From: Oceanidesulfovibrio marinus | GTDB lineage: Bacteria; Desulfobacterota; Desulfovibrionia; Desulfovibrionales; Desulfovibrionaceae | DNA: 64,000 nt | NCBI RefSeq assembly: GCF_013085545.1 | Contig: NZ_CP039543.1 | Coordinates: forward strand, 3,441,322-3,505,321 | Direction of reading: 5' to 3' | Part shown: positions 17,704 to 26,679 of the stretch, piece by piece | Position numbering within the stretch: the first letter of the stretch is position 1 | How the letters are laid out: each line of letters opens with the position of its first letter | Position numbers and translations under genes: made by a program | The notes under the pieces: model-generated | Told to the model about the DNA's origin: nothing | Seen by the model: the letters and a program-made list of their open reading frames with translations, nothing else | Databases searched by the model: none

Positions 17704-17922
17704 ATGGAAGGCTTTCAGGAAGTCATACCCGCATGCCGTTACGATTACGCGCCGCCTGCCGTACGGGTGGAGGTTCTGCCGGTAGCGGTACACGAGGTTC
17801 AGGTGCCGGGCATGGATGAGTACCTGGAGATCTCCCGGCTCATTTACACCTCCCTGGGCCGCCGTTTCGGCCTGGTGGCCAGGCTGCGCGAGGCGTGGCG
17901 GTGGCTGACCGGCAAGGCGTAG
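17704..17922 (+). CDS. Small protein of unknown function (72 residues)
   Basis: A short gene supported by an excellent SD: AAGGAGG lies 8-14 nt upstream of ATG 17704. The protein is mixed in composition, with a Val/Pro-rich middle (VRVEVLPVAVHEVQVPG) and a C-terminal amphipathic basic segment (RRFGLVARLREAWRWLTGKA) that could associate with membrane. It has no recognised family. It stands alone between a divergent membrane protein gene and a palindromic repeat element. Confidence 0.6.
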   Translation: MEGFQEVIPACRYDYAPPAVRVEVLPVAVHEVQVPGMDEYLEISRLIYTSLGRRFGLVARLREAWRWLTGKA

Positions 17923-17928
17923 AACGGG

Positions 17929-18058
17929 TTTTGACAGGCTGCCCCAACTCCCACGCTGGCTGCGTTGCTTCAAAAAGTTTAAATCCTCGCGTAGTTCAAC
18001 ATACGCGTCGGCCTTGAACTTTTCTTGCGCCTTGCCACCGTGGTTTTTGAACAGTCTG
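17929..18058. repeat. Imperfect palindromic intergenic repeat element
   Basis: About 130 bp with a dyad centred near 17997. Inner arms CGCGTA/TACGCG (17988-17993, 18002-18007); middle arms CAAAAAGTTTAAA and TTGAACTTTTCTTG; outer arms CCACGCTGGC (17951-17960) and GCCACCGTGG (18034-18043), 9 of 10 complementary. Related TTTTGACAGGCTG and TTTTTGAACAGTCTG words flank it. It resembles dispersed REP/MITE-like elements; copy number cannot be judged from this window. Confidence 0.55.
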
Positions 18059-18150
18059 TCGGAAGTGGCTCTTTCCTATCGCGCGCCAGAGAAAGCGTCT
18101 TTCCTTGCATGACGCGCATCAGAATCGGCGCAGCGCATTCCTTTCGAATC

Positions 18151-18190
18151 AAAAGCCCCCGCTCCTCCTCGTGAGGACCGGGGGCTTTCT
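18151..18190 (-). terminator. Terminator after the acyl-CoA thioesterase gene
   Basis: The arms AGCCCCCG and CGGGGGCT, with an inner TCCTC/GAGGA stem, form a stable hairpin. On the minus strand it is followed by TTTTGATT. It lies 65 nt past the stop at 18255. Confidence 0.75.
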
Positions 18191-18254
18191 GCGTGATGCA
18201 AAGGGCTGACGATCAGGCCACAGGCATTCGCGCCTGAGCTCGGCGCTCCACGCG

Positions 18255-18725
18255 TTACTCCCTGCTGCGCAGGGTCAGGCGCATCTGGCGGCGCTCCATG
18301 GCTTCGAGCTGGCGGCGCTCGTCATCCGGGGTCTCGGGGATGAGCGGCGGCACGTCGCACGGCTTGCCGTCACTGGTGAGCGCCACAAAGGTCAGGTAGG
18401 CCGAGTTGGTGTAGCGGATCTCCCCGGTGTAGAGGTTCTCCGCCTCCACGCGCACGCCCACCTCCATGGAGGTCTTGCCCACGCCGTTGAGGTTGGCCTT
18501 CAGGTGCACCAGCTCGCCCACGAACACGGGGCGGATGAAGTCCACGCGGTCGATGGAGGCTGTGACGGCCACGCCGCGCATGTGGCGCATGGCCACCATG
18601 CCGGCCGCGGTGTCGATATGTTTGAGTATCACACCGCCGTGGCCATGCCCCAGGGGGTTGGCGTCCTCCGGCAGAATGAAATGGGACATTGTTATGCGGC
18701 TTGCGCTGGGCGGCTTTCCTTGCAT
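18255..18725 (-). CDS. Hotdog-fold acyl-CoA thioesterase (YciA/BACH type)
   Basis: A 156-residue hotdog protein. It has the acyl-CoA hydrolase pattern: ILPEDANPLGHGHGGVILKHID, with the catalytic Asn/Asp and Gly-rich turn; then ASIDRVDFIRPVFVGELVHL; and TNSAYLTFVAL at the end of the core sheet. It hydrolyses acyl-CoA thioesters to free CoA and acid in the cytoplasm and usually assembles as a hexamer. AGGAG precedes the ATG. It lies 9 bp downstream of the TauE/SafE-like gene on the same strand, so the two are probably cotranscribed. The acyl chain preference is unknown. Confidence 0.88.
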   Translation of the reverse strand: MQGKPPSASRITMSHFILPEDANPLGHGHGGVILKHIDTAAGMVAMRHMRGVAVTASIDRVDFIRPVFVGELVHLKANLNGVGKTSMEVGVRVEAENLYTGEIRYTNSAYLTFVALTSDGKPCDVPPLIPETPDDERRQLEAMERRQMRLTLRSRE

Positions 18726-18734
18726 GGCCGGCTC

Positions 18735-19100
18735 CTATTTTTTGAAGAACATGTAGATGGCCAGGACGATGAGGACCATGGCGAAAATTTTCTGGAACAT
18801 GGCGGTGTCCACGTGCTCCACGAGGCGCGCTCCCAGCTGGGCGCCGACAAGGCCGCCCACGCCGAGGAGAAGGCCCACCCTGTAGTCCACATTGCCCAGC
18901 CTGCCGTGGGCCACCACCGCCGAAAGGGCGATGATGATGGTGGCCATCAGGGACGTGCCCACGGTCTTCTGCGCGGTGTACCCCATAAAGAGCAGGATGG
19001 GCACCATGAGGAACCCTCCGCCCAGGCCCGTGAAGGACGCGGCAACGCCGACCATCGCGCCCAGGAGGAGATATACGGGGTATGCTGTCACGGAAGTCAT
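18735..19100 (-). CDS. Short TauE/SafE (DUF81) family permease
   Basis: A 121-residue membrane protein with four predicted helices. It contains the TauE/SafE glycine-rich signature (AASFTGLGGGFLMVPILLF) and the related repeat segment LGVGGLVGAQLGARL. Full-length members have ~250 residues formed by two such halves. This one is a half-size form that would need to dimerise, a type that does occur in the family. The family exports sulfite, sulfoacetate or other anionic organosulfur compounds. It starts at ATG 19100 and is followed after 9 bp by the thioesterase gene. Confidence 0.78.
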   Translation of the reverse strand: MTSVTAYPVYLLLGAMVGVAASFTGLGGGFLMVPILLFMGYTAQKTVGTSLMATIIIALSAVVAHGRLGNVDYRVGLLLGVGGLVGAQLGARLVEHVDTAMFQKIFAMVLIVLAIYMFFKK

Positions 19101-19209
19101 TGCTGTCGTTCTCCTGTGTCCGGACGCGGTGCCGTGGGGCGGCGCGCCAGGGGCTTCGAAAAAAAGGAGTATGCGCGATTGCGAGGCGGGTGCCAAGAGG
19201 GAGAACGGG

Positions 19210-21393
19210 TCAGCTCTCGCCATTGTCCTCTTCGGCAAGGGCCAGGATCTTGAGCACCACGATGGTGATGTCGTCTTCCTGAGTGGCGCCGCCGCGGAAA
19301 CGGGCGGCGTCGTCCAGCAGCTTGCGGGCGATCTTGCGGGCAGGCAGGGCAGCGGCGCGCCGCAGGCTCTGCTGCAGCCGTTCGCGGCCATAGAGCTCGC
19401 CGTCCGGGTTTTCGGTTTCGATGAGCCCGTCCGTGTACAGGAGGGCGATCTGTCCGGAGCAGAGGCAGCCGGCGGAGAAGGCCGTGTAGGTGGTGTCGGG
19501 GTCCACGCCCAGGGCCAGGCCCGGCACGCCCTTGAGCTGCTCGAAGGTGTCGCTGGCGATGTCGTAGAGCAGGGCCGGTTCGTGGCCGGCACGCACCCAG
19601 TACATCTGGCTCGTCTCCAGATCCACCTCCAGGTAGAACAGCGTCACAAAGCGGCCGCTGCCCTCCTCGTCCATGTGGAGCAGGCGGTTGGCGTCGCTCA
19701 CTGCCTCGGCTATGTCCTCGCCGCGGCCTTTGTCCAGAAAGCGGGCGCGGAGAAAGGCGCGGGTGGAGGCCATGAGCAGCGCGGCCGGCATGCCGTGGCC
19801 CGAGACGTCGGCCACCAGAGCGCCGATGCACTGACGGTCCGGCCCGCAGGGCTCGATGATGTCGTAAAAGTCGCCGCCGGTCTCCTCGCTGTAGGAGATG
19901 ATCGCAGCGGTCTGGATGTTCTCGCGGCTGGGCAGGGTGTCCGGCAGCAGGGTGTGCTGCACCTCGCGGGCAATGCTCAGCGACTGCTTGAGGCGGATGC
20001 TCTCGGCCAGGGCCGGCACGGTCGTGTTGAAGCTCTGCGCGACCATGGTCAGCTCATCGTCGCCGCGTTCCGGCACCCGCACCGAGAAGTCGCCGGCGGC
20101 AAGCTGCTGGGAGGCCGTGGCCAGCTCCCTGGCGCGGCGGATGAGCGGCCGTGAGAGCAGGAAAGCGACGATGCAGAGCAGGGCGAACATGCCGAGCAGG
20201 ACATAGCCGATGAAGCGGACCTGCTGCCGCACGCTGCCCAGGACGTACTCCTCCATCATGTGCGCTTCCGAGGCCAGATCCTTTTCCGGCGCGATGAGCA
20301 CCAGGCCGGCGCCGAACTCGTCCAGGGGTGTGTAGGCCCAGATGCAGGGCTCGCCGCGGAAGGGCATGGTGCGTACGCCGGAGTGGTTCGCGGCCAGATC
20401 CCTGGCCAGGGGAGCGATGTCCACACTGCAGGACGCCTCGTCGCACAGGGCGCGCCGGCCCAGGTAGGAGCGCCAGCGGCGTTGGCCGTGGGTGTCGGTC
20501 TCCTTGCCGGCCAGCACGCGCAAGGTCCCGGGCGATTCGGGCTCCGGCTCTACCAGAAAGGCGGCCAGATTGGGCGAGAGCACCTTGAGATCCTCTTCAC
20601 CGGCCACGAAGGCCGAGACCGGCGCGGCAATGGCCGTCACGCCGAGGAGCGTGCCCTCTGCATCGCGCAGCGGGGCCGCCAGGGTGAACGCCGGCTCCAT
20701 GGTGAAGGGGTCCGGGCCGGAGAGCTTCCACATGGGGCTCTGGAGGTCGCGCACCCCCCGGAACCAGGCGATGAAGCGATCGGTCAGGGCGCGTTTGGGC
20801 TTGTCCACCCTGGGGTAGAGGGAGAGTACGCCCGATTCGAGCACGGTCCACTGCCAGAGAATGGCGTCCTGCTGCGATACCGCCAGGGAACGGTAGACCG
20901 GCAGGAACGAAGGGATGCGGTCGGCCAGGGTCGCGTTGGACCAGCCATCCTCGGAGAAGAGTTCCCCGGAGGCGTCCATGCCGGAAAGCACCACCACGGT
21001 CTGGTCATCAAAGTCCACGGGCAGAGGCGTGCATTCGCGCGGACCGCGCATGATGCAACGCGACTGCGGAAAGGACGCGGTGCTCACGCCCTCGGCATAG
21101 AGGGGCAGGTTGTCGTCGGCGTCATTGTCGCTGATCAGCCGCCGGGTCAGCTCCGCGGCCTGTATCCGCAGAGCAAAGGAGAGCAGGGCGCGCTCCCTGT
21201 TCATGGCCCGGGCCTGGTCCTTGGCGGTGCGCTCGAACTCGAACGCCACCGTGTGGAGCATGGCGGTCTTGCCGTGGGCGGCCAGGTCCTGCCCCATGTG
21301 CTCGGTGATCCGCTGGCTGAAAAACTGCATGGCGCTCATGGGCAGCAGGCCGACAACGAGCAGAACGATCAGAATTTTCCAGCGCAGGGACAT
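19210..21393 (-). CDS. Membrane PP2C/SpoIIE serine phosphatase with HAMP domain
   Basis: A 727-residue sensor-type protein. TM1 is at ~5-25 and a large extracytoplasmic region spans ~26-390 (double-Cache-like layout). TM2 (~393-415, IGYVLLGMFALLCIVAFLL) leads into a HAMP domain (~416-468, LAAGDFSVRVPERGDDEL). The C-terminal PP2C_SIG domain (~490-720) has the metal-binding motifs GGDFYD, VADVSGHGMPAAL, YTDGLIE and EDDITIVVLK. It should dephosphorylate Ser/Thr on an anti-sigma antagonist (RsbU/SpoIIE-like) in response to an external signal. No RsbV/RsbW partners are next to it. It lies downstream of a histidine kinase on the same strand. Confidence 0.9.
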   Translation of the reverse strand: MSLRWKILIVLLVVGLLPMSAMQFFSQRITEHMGQDLAAHGKTAMLHTVAFEFERTAKDQARAMNRERALLSFALRIQAAELTRRLISDNDADDNLPLYAEGVSTASFPQSRCIMRGPRECTPLPVDFDDQTVVVLSGMDASGELFSEDGWSNATLADRIPSFLPVYRSLAVSQQDAILWQWTVLESGVLSLYPRVDKPKRALTDRFIAWFRGVRDLQSPMWKLSGPDPFTMEPAFTLAAPLRDAEGTLLGVTAIAAPVSAFVAGEEDLKVLSPNLAAFLVEPEPESPGTLRVLAGKETDTHGQRRWRSYLGRRALCDEASCSVDIAPLARDLAANHSGVRTMPFRGEPCIWAYTPLDEFGAGLVLIAPEKDLASEAHMMEEYVLGSVRQQVRFIGYVLLGMFALLCIVAFLLSRPLIRRARELATASQQLAAGDFSVRVPERGDDELTMVAQSFNTTVPALAESIRLKQSLSIAREVQHTLLPDTLPSRENIQTAAIISYSEETGGDFYDIIEPCGPDRQCIGALVADVSGHGMPAALLMASTRAFLRARFLDKGRGEDIAEAVSDANRLLHMDEEGSGRFVTLFYLEVDLETSQMYWVRAGHEPALLYDIASDTFEQLKGVPGLALGVDPDTTYTAFSAGCLCSGQIALLYTDGLIETENPDGELYGRERLQQSLRRAAALPARKIARKLLDDAARFRGGATQEDDITIVVLKILALAEEDNGES

Positions 21394-21523
21394 GCATCAC
21401 CTCGGGTAGAACAAGCCGGGGCCGCAGCAAGCGAGAAAGGAAGTAGTGTTTTGGGCTGAAAACATGATCCCAAGTATACGTGAGGAGGGGGCTTTGTAAA
21501 TGTTGAGGCGTGCGCGCCAGCGT

Positions 21524-23923
21524 TTATTCAGGGGACGCGGCGGCGCCGTTTTCCGGCTGGTCGTCGGCCAGATGGCCCGTGACCGAGGGGATCTCGAACG
21601 TGAAGGTGCTGCCCTTGCCGGGTGCGGACTGGACCCAGATGCGACCGCCGTAGTGGTCTACGATCTGGCTGGAGATGGAGAGGCCAAGGCCCGTGCCCAT
21701 GGGCTTGTCGCGCAGGGTGTCGTTGGTGGGGGCCTGGTGGAACTTGTCGAAGATGCGCTCCATGTCGTCCGGCGCAATGCCCACGCCCGTGTCCTGCACG
21801 CTGAAACGGTAGTACCCCTCGTCCGTGGGCTGTGCGGTGATGGTGATGCTGCCGGACGGTGTGAACTTGAGGGCGTTGTTGAGCAGGTTGATGCAGACCT
21901 GGAGATAGCGGTCCGGGTCGACACGCACCAGGGTGTCCGCCTTGCTGACGTCCAGGCGCAGCTCCACGCCTGGTTTCTGCTGGAACTGTGGTTCCACGGC
22001 CTCCATGGCCTGCAGGGCAAGGGCGCGGGAGGAGCAGATGATGTCGCGCCACTCCACCTGGCCGGATTCGATCTTGGAGAGGTCGAGGATTTCGTTGATG
22101 AGCCGGGTGAGCCGCTCGCCCTCGCGCGCGATGATGTCCAGGTTTGCCTGCATGCGCTCCAGTCGCGCTGTGATGTCCTCGGAATCGCGGTTGTTCTGCG
22201 CCCCGAAACGGGTCAGCTCGCGGTTCACGAGCTTGGCGAACCCCAGGATGGAGGTCAGAGGCGTGCGCAACTCGTGGGAGATGGACGAGAGGAAGTCCGA
22301 CTTGAGCTGATCCAGCTCCCGCAGCCTGCGGTTGGCCTCCTCCAGCTCGCGGGTCTTCTCCAGCAGCGATTGGGAGCGTTCCTCCACCAGCTGCTCCAGG
22401 TTCTTGTTGACCGCATCCAGCTGCTGCTGTGTCTGCACCCGTTTGGAGATGTCGTTGAGCAGAATGTAGACCGCCTTGATGCGGCCGCTCTCGGTGCGCG
22501 TGCACTTCACGGAGAGCATGGTGTAGGCTATGGAGCCGTCGCCGCGGGTGAAGCGGACGTCCAGGGCGTAGCCGTCGATTTCGCCGTTGCGCAGGGAAGC
22601 GAACCGGATGCTCTCGGTGACGTAGTCCTTCTGGTGGATGAGGTCGCTCCACTGCCTGGTCATGATCTCGTCGCGGGAGTAGCGCAAGACCTCGCAGAAG
22701 CGGTCGTTGATCTCCAGCCAGCCGGAGCCGGTTTCGTCCATCACCGCCATGCCGATGAGCCCCAGCTCGAAAAGGCTGCGGTAGAACGAGGCGCTCTCCT
22801 CGATGCTCTGGTAGGAGCGTGACAGCTCCGAAGCCATGTGGTTGATGGCTTCTTCCATGATGCTCCACTCGTCGTCGCGACTCAGATCGATGCGCCGCTC
22901 CAGGTTGCCGGCGCGCAGGCTTTCGATGCCCCGGCGCAGGTTTTCCAGCGGCAGCTGGAAGTTGTGCAGCCGGAAGAACTGGGTCAGCGAGACAAGGCCC
23001 AGCAGCACGCCCACGGCCAGCAGTATCAGCTGACTCCTGGCGGAGTTGGTGATGGAGACGATCTGCCCGCGCGCCGCCAGGGATGTGTTTGCGGCCTCTT
23101 TGTCCAGGCTGGCCATCTCCGCGAGGATGGCGTCCTGATGGGTGTTCACACGTTGCGTCGCCACTTTGAGATTCCGCGTGACGCGGTGCAGGTCGCCGAG
23201 CGCGTCGAGGTACTTGCCGGCCGCGAGCTTGAAGGCTCGGACTGTGGCGGCGTCGCCGTTGCCGACGGCTGTGTACGCCTGCATCTGGATGCGCAGCTCG
23301 TTCACGGCCATGGCCAGAACGTCCCCTCCCCTCACATCGCGTGCAAAATGCTTGGGCCAGTACTCGGTGCGCAATACGGCCACGCGGAGCATGTCCTCCT
23401 TGAGCGATTTCAGCAGGGACAGCTGCTCCTGCAGGCGTGGCGTATCCGACGCATCGGCGTCCGAGGTGTAGAGGAACTCGGCCTGGTCCATGTTCCTCAA
23501 TCCGGAGTTTTCCAGGCGTCGCAGCCGGGCGAGGACCAGGTTGACCACGCGGCAGCTCTCGAAAACCATGACCAGGCTGCGGCGGTAGTCTTCGAGCGAG
23601 GTGCGCAGGCTGCGGCCATGCGCATTGCTGGCCAGAACGTCGATGTCGGTAAGCAGCCGCCGCGACTCCTCCTCCAGAAGCTGCTCGTTCTCGTAGAAGT
23701 TGCCCATCAGCGAGGCGGCCCGGGCAAAGGCCATGGAGAGCTTGCGGGCGGTGCTGCTGTTGTCGATGATCTGGTGGAGGCTGTCGGAAATGAGCGAGGA
23801 CGAGATGCCCTCGATGGTGGAGAGCTTGACCAGCACCACCACGGAAAAGGCGATGAAGAGCAGGCCGGCGGCTGCGTTGGTCAGCAGCAGCTTTCTCCCC
23901 ACTCCCAGGCGGAAGCGCTTCAT
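21524..23923 (-). CDS. Hybrid-free sensor histidine kinase (HAMP-PAS-HisKA-HATPase)
   Basis: A 799-residue membrane kinase. TM1 (~11-33) and TM2 (~299-318, LILLAVGVLLGLVSL) bracket a helical periplasmic sensor. Then come HAMP (~325-375), PAS (~378-490, with SLFELGLIGMAVMDETGSGW), a coiled-coil linker, HisKA (phospho-acceptor His in SISHELRTPLTSILGF) and HATPase_c (DTGVGIAPDD and GTGLGLSIS). No receiver domain and no adjacent response regulator are seen, so its partner is elsewhere (orphan kinase). ATG 23923 was chosen since AAAGGA lies 11 nt upstream; ATG 23935 is an alternative. It is the last host gene before the prophage. Confidence 0.9.
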   Translation of the reverse strand: MKRFRLGVGRKLLLTNAAAGLLFIAFSVVVLVKLSTIEGISSSLISDSLHQIIDNSSTARKLSMAFARAASLMGNFYENEQLLEEESRRLLTDIDVLASNAHGRSLRTSLEDYRRSLVMVFESCRVVNLVLARLRRLENSGLRNMDQAEFLYTSDADASDTPRLQEQLSLLKSLKEDMLRVAVLRTEYWPKHFARDVRGGDVLAMAVNELRIQMQAYTAVGNGDAATVRAFKLAAGKYLDALGDLHRVTRNLKVATQRVNTHQDAILAEMASLDKEAANTSLAARGQIVSITNSARSQLILLAVGVLLGLVSLTQFFRLHNFQLPLENLRRGIESLRAGNLERRIDLSRDDEWSIMEEAINHMASELSRSYQSIEESASFYRSLFELGLIGMAVMDETGSGWLEINDRFCEVLRYSRDEIMTRQWSDLIHQKDYVTESIRFASLRNGEIDGYALDVRFTRGDGSIAYTMLSVKCTRTESGRIKAVYILLNDISKRVQTQQQLDAVNKNLEQLVEERSQSLLEKTRELEEANRRLRELDQLKSDFLSSISHELRTPLTSILGFAKLVNRELTRFGAQNNRDSEDITARLERMQANLDIIAREGERLTRLINEILDLSKIESGQVEWRDIICSSRALALQAMEAVEPQFQQKPGVELRLDVSKADTLVRVDPDRYLQVCINLLNNALKFTPSGSITITAQPTDEGYYRFSVQDTGVGIAPDDMERIFDKFHQAPTNDTLRDKPMGTGLGLSISSQIVDHYGGRIWVQSAPGKGSTFTFEIPSVTGHLADDQPENGAAASPE

Positions 23924-24205
23924 GCAGCGCGCCATCCTTTCGGAGTGCAACTAAGATTAATAATCATGACGCGGTGTAACGTGCAAATAGAGAAGAAGCA
24001 ATAGGTCATCTGGTAGCGCAGGTTCAAGAGCGGGCCGCCAACGAGCTGTCCAGCACAGACCACTGATACGGATATCCTTTTTTGCACCGGGAGTGAATAG
24101 CTCGAACGTCTGCCCATCTTCATACCTTGCGCTGGGTTTCTTGACGCCCCCACTAGCTGATATTACAGGACATCTCTTTTTCCTGTTGCCTTTACATGTT
24201 GCCGC
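23924..24205. other. Host-prophage junction region (probable att side)
   Basis: 282 bp between the histidine kinase and the integrase gene. No tRNA or tRNA fragment is apparent. The prophage's left attachment site should be here, but its core cannot be defined without the right junction, which is outside the window. The divergent promoters of both genes also lie here. Confidence 0.4.
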
Positions 24206-25471
24206 ATGTGGGTGCAAAACAGGGGCAAATCCGCTGCATGGGGACAAAAGAGAGGCAAAAAATTGGAGCGCGTCAAGAAGTATACAGGGGTCTATGTATA
24301 CACGTCGACCACAAAACGACACCAGGGCCGTCCGGACGTCTGTTTTTACGTGACGATCAAGAACAATGGCAAGAAAGAACGCCACAAAATCGGCTGGCGA
24401 TCCGAAGGCATCGACGCCGCATACGCCTCGCAGAAACGCACAGAGCTCCAGAACCAGGCCCGCCTGGGTGAACAGCCACGCGTGCGTCCTAAAGAGAGCC
24501 TGACGCTGCAGGAGGCGTGGACGGTGTACTACGAGAACCACTGCCGCACCAACACCAAGAGGCCTGAAAAGCTTTTGTCGCGCTGGAGAAACCATGTCAA
24601 AGACGAACTGGGCGACAAGATGCTGAGCGAAATATCCCCCCTGGACCTGGAAGTCTTCAAGGCAACCCTGCAGGAGCGCGGCAAGAGCCCGAAAACGATT
24701 GAACTCACCCTGGCCCTGATCCGCAGCATTTACCGCAAGGTGGCGCGGTGGGATCTCTACCAGGGAAATATCCCGACAGACCGCATCGAGTGGCCGCGCT
24801 ACGACAACGCCCGCGAACGCTGGCTGACGCCTGACGAGGCGCGGGCCTTGCTGGAGGAAATCAGCAGACGCGGCTGGGATCCGCAAAAAATGTTTTGGCG
24901 CATGTGCATGATCGCCCTGTATACCGGCCTGCGCTTCAGTGAAATCGCCAACCTCAAGGGCGAACAGATGAATCTGGCGGCAGGCACCATACGCGCCCAG
25001 AACACGAAATCGGGCCGGGACCGTACAGTGTTCATTACCGGTGAACTGGACCAGGTGCTTCGGGATATTCCGCTGCACCCCGGCCACCTGGTCTTCCCCA
25101 GGCGCAGTGGAGGCGTCCATACAGTAGTTCCGGGCATCTTTCCAAGGGCCGTCAACGCCCTTGGATTGAACGACGGTGTGGACGACCGGAAACATAAGGT
25201 TGTCTTCCACACCCTGCGCCACACGTTCGGTAGCTGGTTGGCCATCTCCGGCGTCCCGCTGTACTGGATCTCCAAATTGATGGGACATTCCAATCAGGAT
25301 ATTACCGAACGGTACAGTCACCTTTGCCCTGGCATGCAGCGGCACGCGGTTGATTGTATTGATACAGCGCTTCATCATGGCATTACGCCTGGTCTCTGGT
25401 TTTCACTCGGAGAGCGCCAAAATACGAATCCAGATCCCGACGGCGGTACAGAACTCGCTTTCCCCGCTTGA
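24206..25471 (+). CDS. int: Tyrosine-family site-specific integrase of the prophage
   Basis: A 421-residue recombinase. The basic N-terminal arm-binding region (~20-75) is followed by the SAM-like core-binding domain (~98-185, LQEAWTVYYENHCRTNTK). The catalytic domain has Arg in ALYTGLRFSEIANL, the HTLRHTFGSW box, His in LMGHSNQDI and the nucleophile Tyr in ERYSHL. All catalytic residues are present, so the enzyme should be active in prophage integration and excision. The start is uncertain: ATG 24206 was used, and TTG 24263 is possible. The last 89 bp overlap the convergent excisionase-like gene. Confidence 0.93.
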   Translation: MWVQNRGKSAAWGQKRGKKLERVKKYTGVYVYTSTTKRHQGRPDVCFYVTIKNNGKKERHKIGWRSEGIDAAYASQKRTELQNQARLGEQPRVRPKESLTLQEAWTVYYENHCRTNTKRPEKLLSRWRNHVKDELGDKMLSEISPLDLEVFKATLQERGKSPKTIELTLALIRSIYRKVARWDLYQGNIPTDRIEWPRYDNARERWLTPDEARALLEEISRRGWDPQKMFWRMCMIALYTGLRFSEIANLKGEQMNLAAGTIRAQNTKSGRDRTVFITGELDQVLRDIPLHPGHLVFPRRSGGVHTVVPGIFPRAVNALGLNDGVDDRKHKVVFHTLRHTFGSWLAISGVPLYWISKLMGHSNQDITERYSHLCPGMQRHAVDCIDTALHHGITPGLWFSLGERQNTNPDPDGGTELAFPA

Positions 25472-25745
25472 CGTACGAAGGCCCCACGCCGGCCCACCTG
25501 TCTTTCTCCTGTGTCGACGTGGGGTAGCTGTACAGCTGCTCGACCTCCTTACCGGTCAGCAATTCCTTCTGTCTCAACCTCGCGATCTGCGCGGCGTCCG
25601 TAAACAGCGCTTCCAGCGTTTCCTTGACCATGCCGGCCGTGACGGCGCTCTGTGCAATTGCCTGTTCTTCCATTTCCTCTCTCTCTTTCAGGTTTCCGGC
25701 CCTCAGTTGCTGCCCGCCGCTACAAGTCTGGACCCACGTGCTCAT
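25383..25745 (-). CDS. Excisionase-like small DNA-binding protein
   Basis: A 120-residue protein. The N-terminal half is helical (~20-60). The C-terminal ~55 residues (ELLTGKEVEQLYSY, then VKRGKRVLYRRRDLDSYFGALRV) look like the MerR/Xis-type winged helix used by excisionases and AlpA-like regulators. The gene is convergent with, and overlaps by 89 bp, the integrase gene, and its start overlaps the stop of the CII-like gene upstream by 4 bp. This position fits a lytic-phase protein that directs excision. The assignment rests on context and the short wHTH-like motif. Confidence 0.6.
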   Translation of the reverse strand: MSTWVQTCSGGQQLRAGNLKEREEMEEQAIAQSAVTAGMVKETLEALFTDAAQIARLRQKELLTGKEVEQLYSYPTSTQEKDRWAGVGPSYVKRGKRVLYRRRDLDSYFGALRVKTRDQA

Positions 25746-26212
25746 GCCGCAATCTCCATTTCCTCAACGTGGCGCAGTAAGGCCATAACCGCCTCGATAG
25801 CCTCGTAGCCCTCCTTGAGGATCTCTTTGCGTTCCCGCAGGCTCAGCTTGCCGTCTTCCAGTGCCTGGCCGTACACGCCCATCAGCTCGCCGAACTCCTT
25901 GACGGCCTTGATGGAGGCCTTGTCTATGGGGCCTGTGGCCGTCACACGCGGTAGCTTCACAAACACGCCGCCCCGCTTCTGCGCCAGGAAGTCCACCGGG
26001 GCGTTGCTGTCCGCCAGCTCCATCAGCAGCAGCAAGTCCCCTGCACCGAGTTTATGTGTTTCGACTGCGCTGTTCAGCTCGCTGGCCAGGGTCGAGTAGG
26101 GCTTGTTCATCAGCTCCGCGATCTGCGCGAACGACTTGCCGGACGGTGCGCGGTGCGCGATGTCGTACAAGAGCTCCACAAGGCTCCTGTAGATGGACGG
26201 ATCGATTGGCAT
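25742..26212 (-). CDS. Phage regulatory protein, CII-like (CP76 family)
   Basis: A 156-residue helical protein with an N-terminal HTH-like region (KSFAQIAELMNKPYSTLASELN) and the layout of the P2/186-type phage regulatory CII family (PF06892). In 186-like phages CII activates the lysogeny promoter at establishment. I take ATG 26212 as the start, with GGAGAA nine nt upstream, rather than the longer frame from 26251. The stop overlaps the start of the excisionase-like gene by 4 bp, so the two form an early operon on the minus strand with the Cro-like gene at 26286. Confidence 0.7.
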   Translation of the reverse strand: MPIDPSIYRSLVELLYDIAHRAPSGKSFAQIAELMNKPYSTLASELNSAVETHKLGAGDLLLLMELADSNAPVDFLAQKRGGVFVKLPRVTATGPIDKASIKAVKEFGELMGVYGQALEDGKLSLRERKEILKEGYEAIEAVMALLRHVEEMEIAA

Positions 26213-26285
26213 GGTAATTTTTCTCCAATATTTGCGTGGATATGTGCGCAATGATGCTGCACGAAAAAGGGAAGCTAAAAAACGG

Positions 26286-26588
26286 CTAGGCGCTTATGAA
26301 CCGCTCGGCCTGGGCTGCCTTGGCGCGTAATTCGTCCAACCAGCCTTTCTCCGGGCCCCGCTTCCGGTCCACACCGTCAGGCAGCAGAAAGTCCGGAATG
26401 TGCTCGCCTGTCGGAGCCTCGTAGGTCTCCAGCTTGGCGCGGATGGCCGTGGGCACGGTTTCCGAGTTGCATAATTTGCTCGTATGACCCAGCGAAACGC
26501 CCAGATGCTCCGCCAGATCATTCAGAACAGCACCTTGCATTCGCAACCAGCCGACAATCCGCCCTTGACGAGGAACACTGGATTCCAT
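26286..26588 (-). CDS. Cro-like helix-turn-helix regulator
   Basis: A 100-residue protein with a lambda-repressor-like HTH at ~8-45 (VGWLRMQGAVLNDLAEHLGVSL, then HTSKLCNSETVPTAIRAKLE). The tail is charged and ends in a helix. It is divergent from the CI-like repressor at 26680, 91 bp apart, the classic arrangement of a phage genetic switch, with this gene leading the early operon. ATG 26588 is preferred to the in-frame codon at 26636. Its operator sites should lie in the 26589-26679 gap, but no clean palindrome is visible there. Confidence 0.68.
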   Translation of the reverse strand: MESSVPRQGRIVGWLRMQGAVLNDLAEHLGVSLGHTSKLCNSETVPTAIRAKLETYEAPTGEHIPDFLLPDGVDRKRGPEKGWLDELRAKAAQAERFISA

Positions 26589-26679
26589 AACGATTTCCCT
26601 TGGTTTAACGGTTAATAAAAGCGTGTTGCCCTTCATGTAGTCCGAAATTTAGCCATGGTCAACCAGAAACGGAACTAAA

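Noticed and set aside
26589-26679. CI/Cro operator palindromes in the switch region
   Set aside because: Short AT-rich words recur, but no arms long enough to define an operator could be aligned.
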